Below, piece after piece: positions 43,555 through 51,150 of a DNA stretch of 64,000 nucleotides. Made by a program: the position numbers and the translations under genes. Every line of letters starts with the position of its first letter. Position 1 is the first letter of the stretch. The notes below the pieces were generated by a model, which was not told where the DNA came from, did no database searches, and saw only the letters and a program-made list of their open reading frames with translations. The DNA is from Gammaproteobacteria bacterium (lineage in GTDB: Bacteria > Pseudomonadota > Gammaproteobacteria > Steroidobacterales > Steroidobacteraceae), in the NCBI GenBank assembly GCA_003137095.1, contig PLET01000063.1, forward strand, positions 27,782 to 91,781, in the 5' to 3' direction.

Positions 43555-43590
43555 GGGCGCGCGCGCGGGGGCGGGCGCGCGCGCGGGGGT
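43555..43590 (+). repeat. 18-bp GC-only tandem duplication upstream of sgaA
   Basis: GGGCGCGCGCGCGGGGGC at 43555 is repeated at 43573 with one change in the last base. The wider 43541-43590 is almost pure G and C, alternating, and could take Z-form or slip. It is in the 165-base gap between the aminotransferase start (43467) and the sigma-54 regulator stop (43633), so within the likely promoter region of the aminotransferase. Confidence 0.85.
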
Positions 43591-43632
43591 GATGGCCCTC
43601 GCCGCGCGACCATGCTGCGGTCGTCGCGTGGC

Positions 43633-44673
43633 TCAGTAGCTCAGACGGTACTTGCGCAGTTTCTCCACCAAGGTGGTGCGGCGCATATGCAGCAAGCGGG
43701 CGGCGCCGGCCACCGTGCCGTCCGCCTGCACCAGCGCCTTCTGGATCAGCTGCAATTCGACGCCGGACATATGACCCTTGAGATCCATCCCTCCCTCCGG
43801 CCATTGTGCCGGATCAGGCTCCGGCGCCGCCTCGCGGACCGGCTGCGGACAGCGGTAGCGATCCGGCAGGTCGCGCGCCTCCACCTCCTGCTTCGGAAAC
43901 AGGATGCCCAGGCGTTCGATGAGATTCGACAGTTCGCGCACGTTGCCCGGCCAATGGCACTGCATGAGGCATTCGACCGCCTCGCGGCTGAAGCGCAGCG
44001 GGCTGAGGCCGGGTTTGCGGGCGCCTGCGAGCAGATCCTCGATCAGCAGCGGCAGATCGCCCAGCCGCTCCCGCAACGGTGGAATCTGGATGGGAAACAC
44101 ATTCAACCGGTAGTAGAGATCCTCGCGAAAGGCGCCGGCCTTGATCGCCGCCTCGAGGTCGCGATGCGTCGCCGCCAGGATGCGTGTGTTCACATGGACG
44201 GTGCGATTGCTGCCGACGCGTTCGAAGCTGCGCTCCTGCAGCACGCGCAGCAACTTGACCTGCATCTGCAGCGACATGTCGCCGATCTCGTCCAGGAACA
44301 GCGTGCCGCTCTGCGCGAATTCGAAGCGGCCGACGCGGGCGGTCAGTGCCCCGGTGAACGCGCCTTTTTCGTGGCCGAACAGTTCGCTCTCGAGCAATTC
44401 CGTCGGGATCGCACCGCAATTCACCGGCACGAAGGGCCGGGCGGCGCGCGGTGACAATTCGTGAATGTATCGGGCTACCATTTCCTTGCCGGTGCCCGAT
44501 TCGCCGAGGATCAACACGTTGCTGTCGACCGGCGCAACCTGCTCGATCAGGCGCAGCACCTTGCGCATGCCCGGCGTTTCACCGTCCGGCCGGGACGAGC
44601 CGCGAAGCTCCGGCCCGACATTGCCGGAATTCATCAACGTGATTGCATCTTGCACTGCTTCAGCTCCATCCAT
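43633..44673 (-). CDS. Sigma-54-dependent Fis-type transcriptional activator
   Basis: 346 residues. [18 protein letters not shown] (Walker A), [10 protein letters not shown] (sigma-54 contact loop), [12 protein letters not shown] (Walker B) and [15 protein letters not shown] form a complete AAA+ domain; a Fis-type helix-turn-helix ends the protein ([26 protein letters not shown]). There is no N-terminal receiver or sensor domain, only about 35 residues, so activity may be controlled by a partner or by expression. FleQ-like in the last helix. ATG at 44673 chosen. Targets may include the adjacent aminotransferase operon. Confidence 0.87.
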   Translation of the reverse strand: MDGAEAVQDAITLMNSGNVGPELRGSSRPDGETPGMRKVLRLIEQVAPVDSNVLILGESGTGKEMVARYIHELSPRAARPFVPVNCGAIPTELLESELFGHEKGAFTGALTARVGRFEFAQSGTLFLDEIGDMSLQMQVKLLRVLQERSFERVGSNRTVHVNTRILAATHRDLEAAIKAGAFREDLYYRLNVFPIQIPPLRERLGDLPLLIEDLLAGARKPGLSPLRFSREAVECLMQCHWPGNVRELSNLIERLGILFPKQEVEARDLPDRYRCPQPVREAAPEPDPAQWPEGGMDLKGHMSGVELQLIQKALVQADGTVAGAARLLHMRRTTLVEKLRKYRLSY

Positions 44674-44727
44674 GGCGCGGCATCGCGAGTGACTCGACGA
44701 GCCGAGGCTAGTCCCCACGCGTGGCAG

Positions 44728-44754
44728 GCGATAGTGCACGCGTCTCACTATCGC
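44728..44754. promoter_or_regulatory. Inverted repeat (possible operator) between regulator and desaturase-family gene
   Basis: GCGATAGTG at 44728-44736 and CACTATCGC at 44746-44754 form a perfect 9-bp inverted repeat with a 9-base spacer. It is 55 bases upstream of the sigma-54 activator start (44673) and 92 bases before the divergent gene at 44846. Size and symmetry fit a dimeric regulator site. No ORF covers it. Confidence 0.55.
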
Positions 44755-44845
44755 GGTCGGCCGGCCTTGCGTAGGTCGCTGCGCAGCAGCATTCCGGGTC
44801 AGCGGGCACGCAGGAGCCGGCCGATCGCGCTAGACTCGGGGCGCA

Positions 44846-46105
44846 ATGCATGAAATGCCCCCCCGGTTCGCTGCCGCGTCACTGCTGTCGGTGTTGCTCC
44901 TGTGCCTGGCACCGGGCAGCAGCCCGGAGGCGGCGGATGCGTCGCGCCCGCCGCCGGGCGCCACCCTGCCGGCGGGGCCGAGTTCTTTAGGCGGCACGCT
45001 GCTGACGGGGGAGAGTCCATTCAAGAGGGACGTGGAACAATTCTCCGGAAAGTCGGGCCTCGTGCGCTCGGGGCGGGAGATCCTGGGCCCGTTCGCCGAC
45101 GTCGCGGGTAAAATGGCCGACTCCCTGTATGGTGCCGTGTTGCCGCCCGCCAAGAGCTCGCTGCACTGGCCGTTCCTGATCCTCACAGGGCTTTTGGCCC
45201 TCGCCTTGTTCATCATCCGGGGGGGCCGGGGCGCCAAGGGTGCGGACGGGCGGGAAGGCCGGCGCGGCCTCCTGGAGTATCTGCTGCCCCGTGCCATCTA
45301 CGCCCATCCCTCCGCCCGTGTGGATGTGTGGCTGTATTTGATCGACGCTGCGGTCATGCCCTTGTGGGTCATCGCGTTCCTCGGCGCCATCGCACCGTGG
45401 GTGGAACGCACCGCGATCGGCGCCTTGCACCGGATGTTCGGCGCCAGCCCGCATATCCCCGTGACCCTGGGCTGGAGGCTGCTGTATGGGCTGGTGATGC
45501 TGCTGGTCGCCGACATGTGCTTCTTCTTCTACCATCTCATGGTGCACCGGACGCGGATCGGCTGGGCGATCCACAAGGTGCACCACTCGGCCGAAGTGCT
45601 GACGCCGCTGACGCGATTTCGCGAGCACTTTCTCGAGGCGCCGATCGATGCGGGCTTCGCCTCCGTCGGACTCGGTGCCGCCGGCGGCGTGTTCGCCTAC
45701 CTGTTCGACGGCGGAATCACCCAGATCACGGTGATGAACGTCGGCATTTTCTATTTTCTGTATACCCTCAACGGCAATTTCCGTCACTACCATGTGTCGC
45801 TGCGCTATCCGCGCTGGCTGGAGCTGTGGCTGCAGAGCCCGGGGATGCACCATACCCACCACAGCACCCTGCGCAAGCATTGGGATTCGAATCTCGGATT
45901 GGTCACGAGCATCTGGGATCGCCTGTGGGGCACTCTCTATATCGCCGCGCCGCACGAGGAAACCCCCTGGGGACTGCCGCCGCAAGAGCAGGCCGCATAC
46001 CGCACGCTGTCGCAGAATTTCCTGAATCCGTTCCGCGAGATCCATTCGATCATCCGCGGCAAGGCGGCCGGCACCACCCAGCCCGGTTCCACCGCGGGCG
46101 CCTAA
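44846..46105 (+). CDS. Sterol desaturase family protein with N-terminal extension
   Basis: 419 residues. An export-type signal (ASLLSVLLLCLAPGSSPEAADA) and a ~80-residue periplasmic-like segment precede the membrane domain. Histidine boxes FYHLMVHR, IHKVHHSAE, FRHYH and MHHTHHST mark the di-iron hydroxylase family. The extension makes it longer than the usual 250-300 residues. It likely modifies a membrane lipid; the substrate is not known. Divergent from the sigma-54 activator. Confidence 0.83.
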   Translation: MHEMPPRFAAASLLSVLLLCLAPGSSPEAADASRPPPGATLPAGPSSLGGTLLTGESPFKRDVEQFSGKSGLVRSGREILGPFADVAGKMADSLYGAVLPPAKSSLHWPFLILTGLLALALFIIRGGRGAKGADGREGRRGLLEYLLPRAIYAHPSARVDVWLYLIDAAVMPLWVIAFLGAIAPWVERTAIGALHRMFGASPHIPVTLGWRLLYGLVMLLVADMCFFFYHLMVHRTRIGWAIHKVHHSAEVLTPLTRFREHFLEAPIDAGFASVGLGAAGGVFAYLFDGGITQITVMNVGIFYFLYTLNGNFRHYHVSLRYPRWLELWLQSPGMHHTHHSTLRKHWDSNLGLVTSIWDRLWGTLYIAAPHEETPWGLPPQEQAAYRTLSQNFLNPFREIHSIIRGKAAGTTQPGSTAGA

Positions 46106-46307
46106 AGACTCGCGCGCGGACGCGGACTCTGGGGCTACCCCGGGGCTACCGTGCGGCCGCCGACGCGCAGCGCGTCGCGAATCGCGGGTCCCGGTTGGTG
46201 GGCACTTCTCAGTTTTCGCCACGCTCGATTGTTGCCGGCCGGCGGCCCTGCGATAGTCGACCCCGATCGGCGACCGCCGACATCGCGGGAACACAGGAAC
46301 CTCAGGA

Positions 46308-48542
46308 TTGCAGAAGGCAAAGACGCGCGTGCCGGCGGACGATCCGATGTTCGAATCGTTCGTGCGGCTAGCCGAGGGGCTCATCGGCGAGCTGTCCGGC
46401 GTCTGCCTGCTCGACGGCGGCCGTCGGCTGCGCGGATGCCAGGGTGAGATCGGCGCGGCGGACATCACCGTGCGAATCGAGGCCTTGCATTGGCAGCAAC
46501 CGGGTGCGCGAGTCGCGACGCTGATCTGCACCAAGCCCGGCCAATGGCTGACGGCGGTGCCGCTCGAGCAGACGGACGGCACTCTGCTCGGGATCTTCTG
46601 CATCCAGCAGGCACTGAGCCACGGACCCGCCCACCTGAAGCGCCATCCCGGCGAGATCGAGCGGCGCCTCAAGCCGCTGCTCGACTGCATCCGCCGCGAA
46701 CTCGTCAGCTCCCTGCCGAGTCGGGAACGCATCCAGACGCTGTCGGAGCGAACCGCGGAGCTCGAGTGGCTGTTCAAGGTCACGAGCAACCTGCAGGGAT
46801 CCACAGGGGAGCGGCATGCCATCGAGGAACTCCTGGCTGCGGCGACGCAGCGGCTCGACAGCGCGATGGGCGTCCTGGAGATACCGGACAAGCAGCTGTG
46901 CGTCGAATATGCCCGGGAGTCGACTGCGCAGGACCGCGCCTGGAACCAGCGCCAGACCCTGCACGGCATCTGGCGACAGACGCGCCGCAGCCTGCTGGGC
47001 TGGGCGCAGCGGCGCAACCGGCCGCTGGTGATCAACAGCGCCGGCAACAGCAGCGACAAGATCCCCCGCTGCAAGATCCTGTCGGTGCCGGTGGCGCTGG
47101 ACTCCGGGCGGGTGATCGGCTTTCTCGCATTCTACAATCCGCCGTTTGCCGGCGACTTCTCCAGCCGCCACGAATACCTCGCGCGGCATCTGGGGCGCCA
47201 GGCGGCGAACGTCGTCCACAGCCAGTTCGACCTGATGACCGGCCTGTACACCCGGGGCGGACTTGCGCAGGCATACGGCCGGCTGCAGGCCGACGACGCT
47301 GCGGCCGGCAGCCTGCTGCTGATCGACATCGACCGCATGCACGTGGTCAACGAGCTGCACGGCTTCGAACTCGGCAATGAATTGATCGTGCGAATCGCCG
47401 ACCTGCTGTCCCCACCGCTGCTGCCCGGCAACGCGCTGCGCGCACGCCTGTCCGGCGACCGGTTTGCCATCATCGTGCCCGGAGTCGATGCGCGCGCGGG
47501 CATGCACCTGGCCGAACAGATACAGGCGGCGGCGCGCGACGTGAACATCGGGCCGGCCGCCGACGGCATCGAGGCATCGATCAGCTGCGGAGTGGCGGAT
47601 CTGGTCGCGATGCCGCAGGGCTTCGACCGCTGCGTCGCGGCCGCCGAAATCGCCTGCAAGACCGCCAAGAGCCGCGGCCGCGACCGCATCGCCGTGTACG
47701 CGTCGGACGATCAGTCGATGATGCAGCGGCACGGCGATGCGATCGCGCTCGGGCGCCTGCGCGCCGCGTTGAAATCCGACCGCCTGCTGCTGTATGCCGA
47801 GCGCATCAAGCCGCTGAAGGATCCTGGGCTCGCCGGCGGCTACCAGCTCTCGCTGCGGCTGCGCGAGGAGACCGGCGGCATCGCCTCGCCGCAGCCGCTG
47901 CTCGCGGCCGCGCAGCGCTATCAACTGCTGCCCTCGGTGGATCGCTTCGTGGTGCAGAATGCGCTGCGGATGCTCGCGCCGTTTCGCGGTGCGCTGCGCA
48001 CCGGCGGTTTCACCATCACCCTGAACCTCGCCGGCCAATCGCTCGCGGATGCCGCCTTCGTCGACTATTTCCGGCGGCAGCTGCGGGTGGCGCGATTGCC
48101 CGCGGGCTGCCTCCTGGTGACGCTCGGCGAAACGGTGGCGGCGCGGCAACTGGCCGCGGTCAGCACGGCGATCAGCAACCTGCATACGCAGGGTGTGAGA
48201 TTCGGCCTGGACGGCTTCGGCGTCGGCACCCATGCGCTCGACTACATCCGGCAGCTGCGCATCGGACGCGTCGCGATCGGCGGCGAATTCGTGCGCGAAA
48301 CGGCGCGCGACGGCGGTTCGCAGGCCGCGGTGCGCGCCATCGTCGAACTCGCCGGCAGCGTGGCCATCGAGACGGTGGCGGAGGGCGTCGATCAGGAACG
48401 CGGCCTGCTGCTGCTGCGTGAGCTGGGCGTGGATTTCGCCCGCGGTGCGGCGTGCGGCGCCCCCGCACCACTCGAGGAGATGCTGCCCACCCTGGGCGCC
48501 GATGAATCCCGGCGCCTGCAGCGGCTGTTCCTGGAACTCTAG
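46308..48542 (+). CDS. Degenerate GGDEF-EAL domain protein
   Basis: 744 residues read from TTG at 46308 (AGGA just upstream); ATG at 46347 is an alternative. A GAF-like region (~160-310) is followed by a GGDEF domain (~315-470) whose signature reads SGDRF at 382-386, and an EAL domain (~480-735) where EAL reads ERI at 498-500 and DDFGTG reads LDGFGVG. The catalytic residues of both domains are thus largely lost. It probably binds c-di-GMP or another ligand as an effector rather than making or breaking it. Confidence 0.82.
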   Translation: MQKAKTRVPADDPMFESFVRLAEGLIGELSGVCLLDGGRRLRGCQGEIGAADITVRIEALHWQQPGARVATLICTKPGQWLTAVPLEQTDGTLLGIFCIQQALSHGPAHLKRHPGEIERRLKPLLDCIRRELVSSLPSRERIQTLSERTAELEWLFKVTSNLQGSTGERHAIEELLAAATQRLDSAMGVLEIPDKQLCVEYARESTAQDRAWNQRQTLHGIWRQTRRSLLGWAQRRNRPLVINSAGNSSDKIPRCKILSVPVALDSGRVIGFLAFYNPPFAGDFSSRHEYLARHLGRQAANVVHSQFDLMTGLYTRGGLAQAYGRLQADDAAAGSLLLIDIDRMHVVNELHGFELGNELIVRIADLLSPPLLPGNALRARLSGDRFAIIVPGVDARAGMHLAEQIQAAARDVNIGPAADGIEASISCGVADLVAMPQGFDRCVAAAEIACKTAKSRGRDRIAVYASDDQSMMQRHGDAIALGRLRAALKSDRLLLYAERIKPLKDPGLAGGYQLSLRLREETGGIASPQPLLAAAQRYQLLPSVDRFVVQNALRMLAPFRGALRTGGFTITLNLAGQSLADAAFVDYFRRQLRVARLPAGCLLVTLGETVAARQLAAVSTAISNLHTQGVRFGLDGFGVGTHALDYIRQLRIGRVAIGGEFVRETARDGGSQAAVRAIVELAGSVAIETVAEGVDQERGLLLLRELGVDFARGAACGAPAPLEEMLPTLGADESRRLQRLFLEL

Positions 48543-48587
48543 GAGCGGCCGGCGCCGGGCACGGACATCGATCATAATCATGCTAAG

Positions 48588-48610
48588 CTTTTCGGCCGTG
48601 AGGCGAAAAG
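48588..48610 (+). promoter_or_regulatory. Hairpin next to the ribosome site of the methyltransferase gene
   Basis: CTTTTCG (48588-48594) and CGAAAAG (48604-48610) form a perfect 7-bp stem with a 9-base loop. The right arm runs into the AAGGTGAG ribosome site of the GTG start at 48618, so folding could lower translation. It does not match any SAM or SAH riboswitch I know. Confidence 0.4.
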
Positions 48611-48617
48611 GTGAGCC

Positions 48618-49673
48618 GTGACCGACCGATTGACCCCGCTGCTGGCCCAAAGGCCCTGGCTGCTCGCCGACGGCGCGACCGGCAGCAATCTGTTCGACCG
48701 GGGCCTGCAGTCCGGCGACGCGCCCGAGCTGTGGAATGCCGAGCATACGGAGCGCATCGCGGCGCTGCATCGGGCCTTCGTGAGCGCCGGCGCCGACATC
48801 ATCCTCACCAACAGCTTCGGCGGCACGCGCCATCGGCTGAAGCTGCACAAGGCCGAGGATCGCGTCGGCGAACTGAACGAGAAGGCGGCGCGGATCGCGC
48901 GAATCGAAGCCGACGCCGCCGGGCGCGTCGTGCTGGTCGGCGGCAGCATGGGCCCGACCGGCGAGATCCTCGAGCCGCTCGGTCCGCTGTCCTGGGAGGC
49001 TGCGCGCGCGGCGTTTTCCGAGCAGGCGATCGCGCTGGCGCGCGGCGGCGCCGACATCCTGTGGATCGAAACCATGTCCTCGGCGGAGGAAACCGAAGCT
49101 GCCATCGCCGGCGCGCAGGCGGTGGATCTGCCCATCGTCGCCACCTTGAGCTTCGATACCAACGGACGCACGATGATGGGCCTGACGCCGGCGGATCTGG
49201 CCGCCCTGCGGCATCGGCATCATCTGGCGGCCTGCGGCAGCAACTGCGGCACGGGGCCCGCCGAACTCGTGGCGTGCATCGTGAATCTCGCGACCGCCGC
49301 GGATCCCACGGCCGTGCTGGTCGCCAAGGCGAATTGCGGCATACCGCAGTTCGTGGACGGTGAGATCCGCTTCAACGGCACGCCCGCGCTGATGGCGCAT
49401 TATGCGTGCCTGGCCCTGGATGCGGGTGCCCGGATCATCGGCGGCTGCTGTGGCACCACGCCGGAGCATCTGCGCGTCATGCGCCAGGCGCTCGAGGCCC
49501 ATGTGCGCGGCGCGAAGCCGGATCTGGCAACCATCGAGGCCGAACTGGGGCCGATTTCGACCGGGGCGACCGCGCAGCTGCGCGGCGAGTTGGGCCGCGA
49601 AGCCGGCGCCGCTCCCGGCGCCGTCGGGCGGCGCAGCAAGAGCCGCCGCGGCGCGCGGGCGGCGAACTCCTAA
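48618..49673 (+). CDS. bmt: Betaine-homocysteine S-methyltransferase
   Basis: 351 residues. LLADGATGSNLFDRGLQSGDAPELWN, ADIILTNSFGGTRHRLKLH and SFDTNGRTMMGLTP match the bacterial Bmt family closely. The zinc ligands are in GSNCG (about residue 214) and the Cys pair in IIGGCCGTTPEH. It moves a methyl group from glycine betaine to homocysteine, giving methionine. GTG start at 48618 with AAAGGTGAG upstream. The C-terminal ~45 residues are Arg/Ala-rich and extra. No choline or betaine oxidation genes are near. Confidence 0.85.
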   Translation: MTDRLTPLLAQRPWLLADGATGSNLFDRGLQSGDAPELWNAEHTERIAALHRAFVSAGADIILTNSFGGTRHRLKLHKAEDRVGELNEKAARIARIEADAAGRVVLVGGSMGPTGEILEPLGPLSWEAARAAFSEQAIALARGGADILWIETMSSAEETEAAIAGAQAVDLPIVATLSFDTNGRTMMGLTPADLAALRHRHHLAACGSNCGTGPAELVACIVNLATAADPTAVLVAKANCGIPQFVDGEIRFNGTPALMAHYACLALDAGARIIGGCCGTTPEHLRVMRQALEAHVRGAKPDLATIEAELGPISTGATAQLRGELGREAGAAPGAVGRRSKSRRGARAANS

Positions 49674-49719
49674 AGACACCGTGGCCATCCAGCCCCATCC
49701 GCCGCGGGTTCTGCAATCC

Positions 49720-51129
49720 ATGAGGCGATGGTGGCTGACGATGGCCGTGGCCGGCCCGCTGGCCGGCTGGGCCGCGTCGCCGCTGACGCCGCTGCCGCCG
49801 CCCGAGGACCGGCAGCTCGCGCGCGACATGCTCCGGGAACTGGTGGAGATCAACACCACACATGCTTACGGGTCGACCCAGGCGGCCAAAGTCATCGAAG
49901 GCTGGCTGCTGCGGGCGGGTTTTGTGCCGGGCGACGTTGACTTACTCGCGCCGGCCGACCACCCGACCAAGGGCAATGTGGTGGTGCGCTACCGCGGCCG
50001 GCACCGCGGGGATCCGGTGCTGTTCCTCGGACATCTGGATGTGGTCGAAGCGAAGCCGGAGGACTGGTCGGTCGATCCGTTCAAGCTGACCGAAATGGAC
50101 GGTTGGTTCTACGGCCGCGGAACCATCGACATGAAGGATGGCGATGCCGCCCTGGTCGAGTCGCTGATCCGCCTCAAGCGGGAGAAATACGTCCCTGATC
50201 GCGACATCGTCGTCGCCTTCACGGCCGACGAAGAGGCCGGCGGCGACGCCAACGGCCCGGCCTACCTATTGCAGGAGCATCGCGCCCTGATCGACGCGGC
50301 GTTCGCCGTCAATCTGGACGGCGGCGGCGGCAACACCCGGAACGGAGCGCGCCAGTTCTTCGAGGTGGGAACCAGCGAGAAGACCTACGTCACCTTCACG
50401 CTGCAGACCACCAGCCCCGGCGGCCATGGATCATTGCCCGGTCCCGACAACGCCATCTACCGGCTGGCGGCCGGCCTCGGCCGGCTCGAGACCTTCAAAT
50501 TTCCGGTGATGCTCACTTCCACGACGCGGGCCGCATTCGCGGCGCTCGGCGCGCTTGAGACCGGTACGGCCGCCGCGGATATGCAGGCCGTGGCGCAATC
50601 GCCGCCGGACGCGGCCGCGGCCGCGCGTCTGAGCACGAACGTGCGGCTCAATGCGCAGCTGCGCACCACCTGTGTGGCGACGCTGATCTCCGGCGGGCAC
50701 GCGGAAAACGCCCTGCCGCAACGCGCCAGGGCGACCATCCAGTGCCGCCTGCTGCCGGGCGATTCGGCGGCCAACGTTCAAGCGCAGCTGGTCGCGGTCC
50801 TCGCCGACCCGGCCATCGGCGTCACGCTGGATGCGCCGCCCATCGTAAGCCCGGAATCGCCGCCCACGCCGCAATTCATGAAAAAAGTGGCGCTGCTGGC
50901 GCACTCGATGTGGCCGGGAGTGCCCATAATTCCCACCATGGCCACCGGCTTCAGCGACGACCGGCATACCCGCAACGCCGGCATCCCCAGCTACGACATC
51001 AGCGGCGTGTGGCAGGACGTGGATGAGAATCGCGCCCACGGCCGCGACGAACGCGTCGGCGTGCAGGCCTTCGATGAGAGCGTGGAATTCACCTACCGGC
51101 TGATGAAGGCCATGAGCGGCGCGAAATAG
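49720..51129 (+). CDS. Secreted M20 family metallopeptidase
   Basis: 469 residues with an N-terminal signal (MAVAGPLAGWAAS). VLFLGHLDVVEA (metal His and Asp), GRGTIDMKDGDAALVES (bridging Asp), AFTADEEAGG (catalytic Glu-Glu) and the late GFSDDRHTRNAGIPSYDI with His complete the M20 fold; the dimerisation domain lies at about 220-360. It likely acts on dipeptides or acylamino acids in the periplasm. ATG at 49720 lies 46 bases behind bmt. Confidence 0.85.
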   Translation: MRRWWLTMAVAGPLAGWAASPLTPLPPPEDRQLARDMLRELVEINTTHAYGSTQAAKVIEGWLLRAGFVPGDVDLLAPADHPTKGNVVVRYRGRHRGDPVLFLGHLDVVEAKPEDWSVDPFKLTEMDGWFYGRGTIDMKDGDAALVESLIRLKREKYVPDRDIVVAFTADEEAGGDANGPAYLLQEHRALIDAAFAVNLDGGGGNTRNGARQFFEVGTSEKTYVTFTLQTTSPGGHGSLPGPDNAIYRLAAGLGRLETFKFPVMLTSTTRAAFAALGALETGTAAADMQAVAQSPPDAAAAARLSTNVRLNAQLRTTCVATLISGGHAENALPQRARATIQCRLLPGDSAANVQAQLVAVLADPAIGVTLDAPPIVSPESPPTPQFMKKVALLAHSMWPGVPIIPTMATGFSDDRHTRNAGIPSYDISGVWQDVDENRAHGRDERVGVQAFDESVEFTYRLMKAMSGAK

Positions 51130-51150
51130 CGGCGCGAGTTGGCGGCGCGA

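Noticed and set aside
44722..44738. Sigma-54 promoter upstream of the activator
   Set aside because: TGGCAG and TGCA are present but the GG and GC pairs are 11 bases apart, not 10, so the match is poor.
44987..47074. Long minus frame of ~700 codons
   Set aside because: Antisense to the desaturase-family gene and the start of the GGDEF/EAL gene; Arg/Gln-rich shadow.
48543..48617. SAM or SAH riboswitch before bmt
   Set aside because: Only 75 bases, a simple hairpin, and none of the conserved blocks of these riboswitches.
46368..49859. Very long open frame on the minus strand (over 1100 codons)
   Set aside because: It is antisense to the GGDEF/EAL protein and bmt, which have clear domains. 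High GC leaves the opposite frame open; its translation is Arg/Gln/His-rich without domains.
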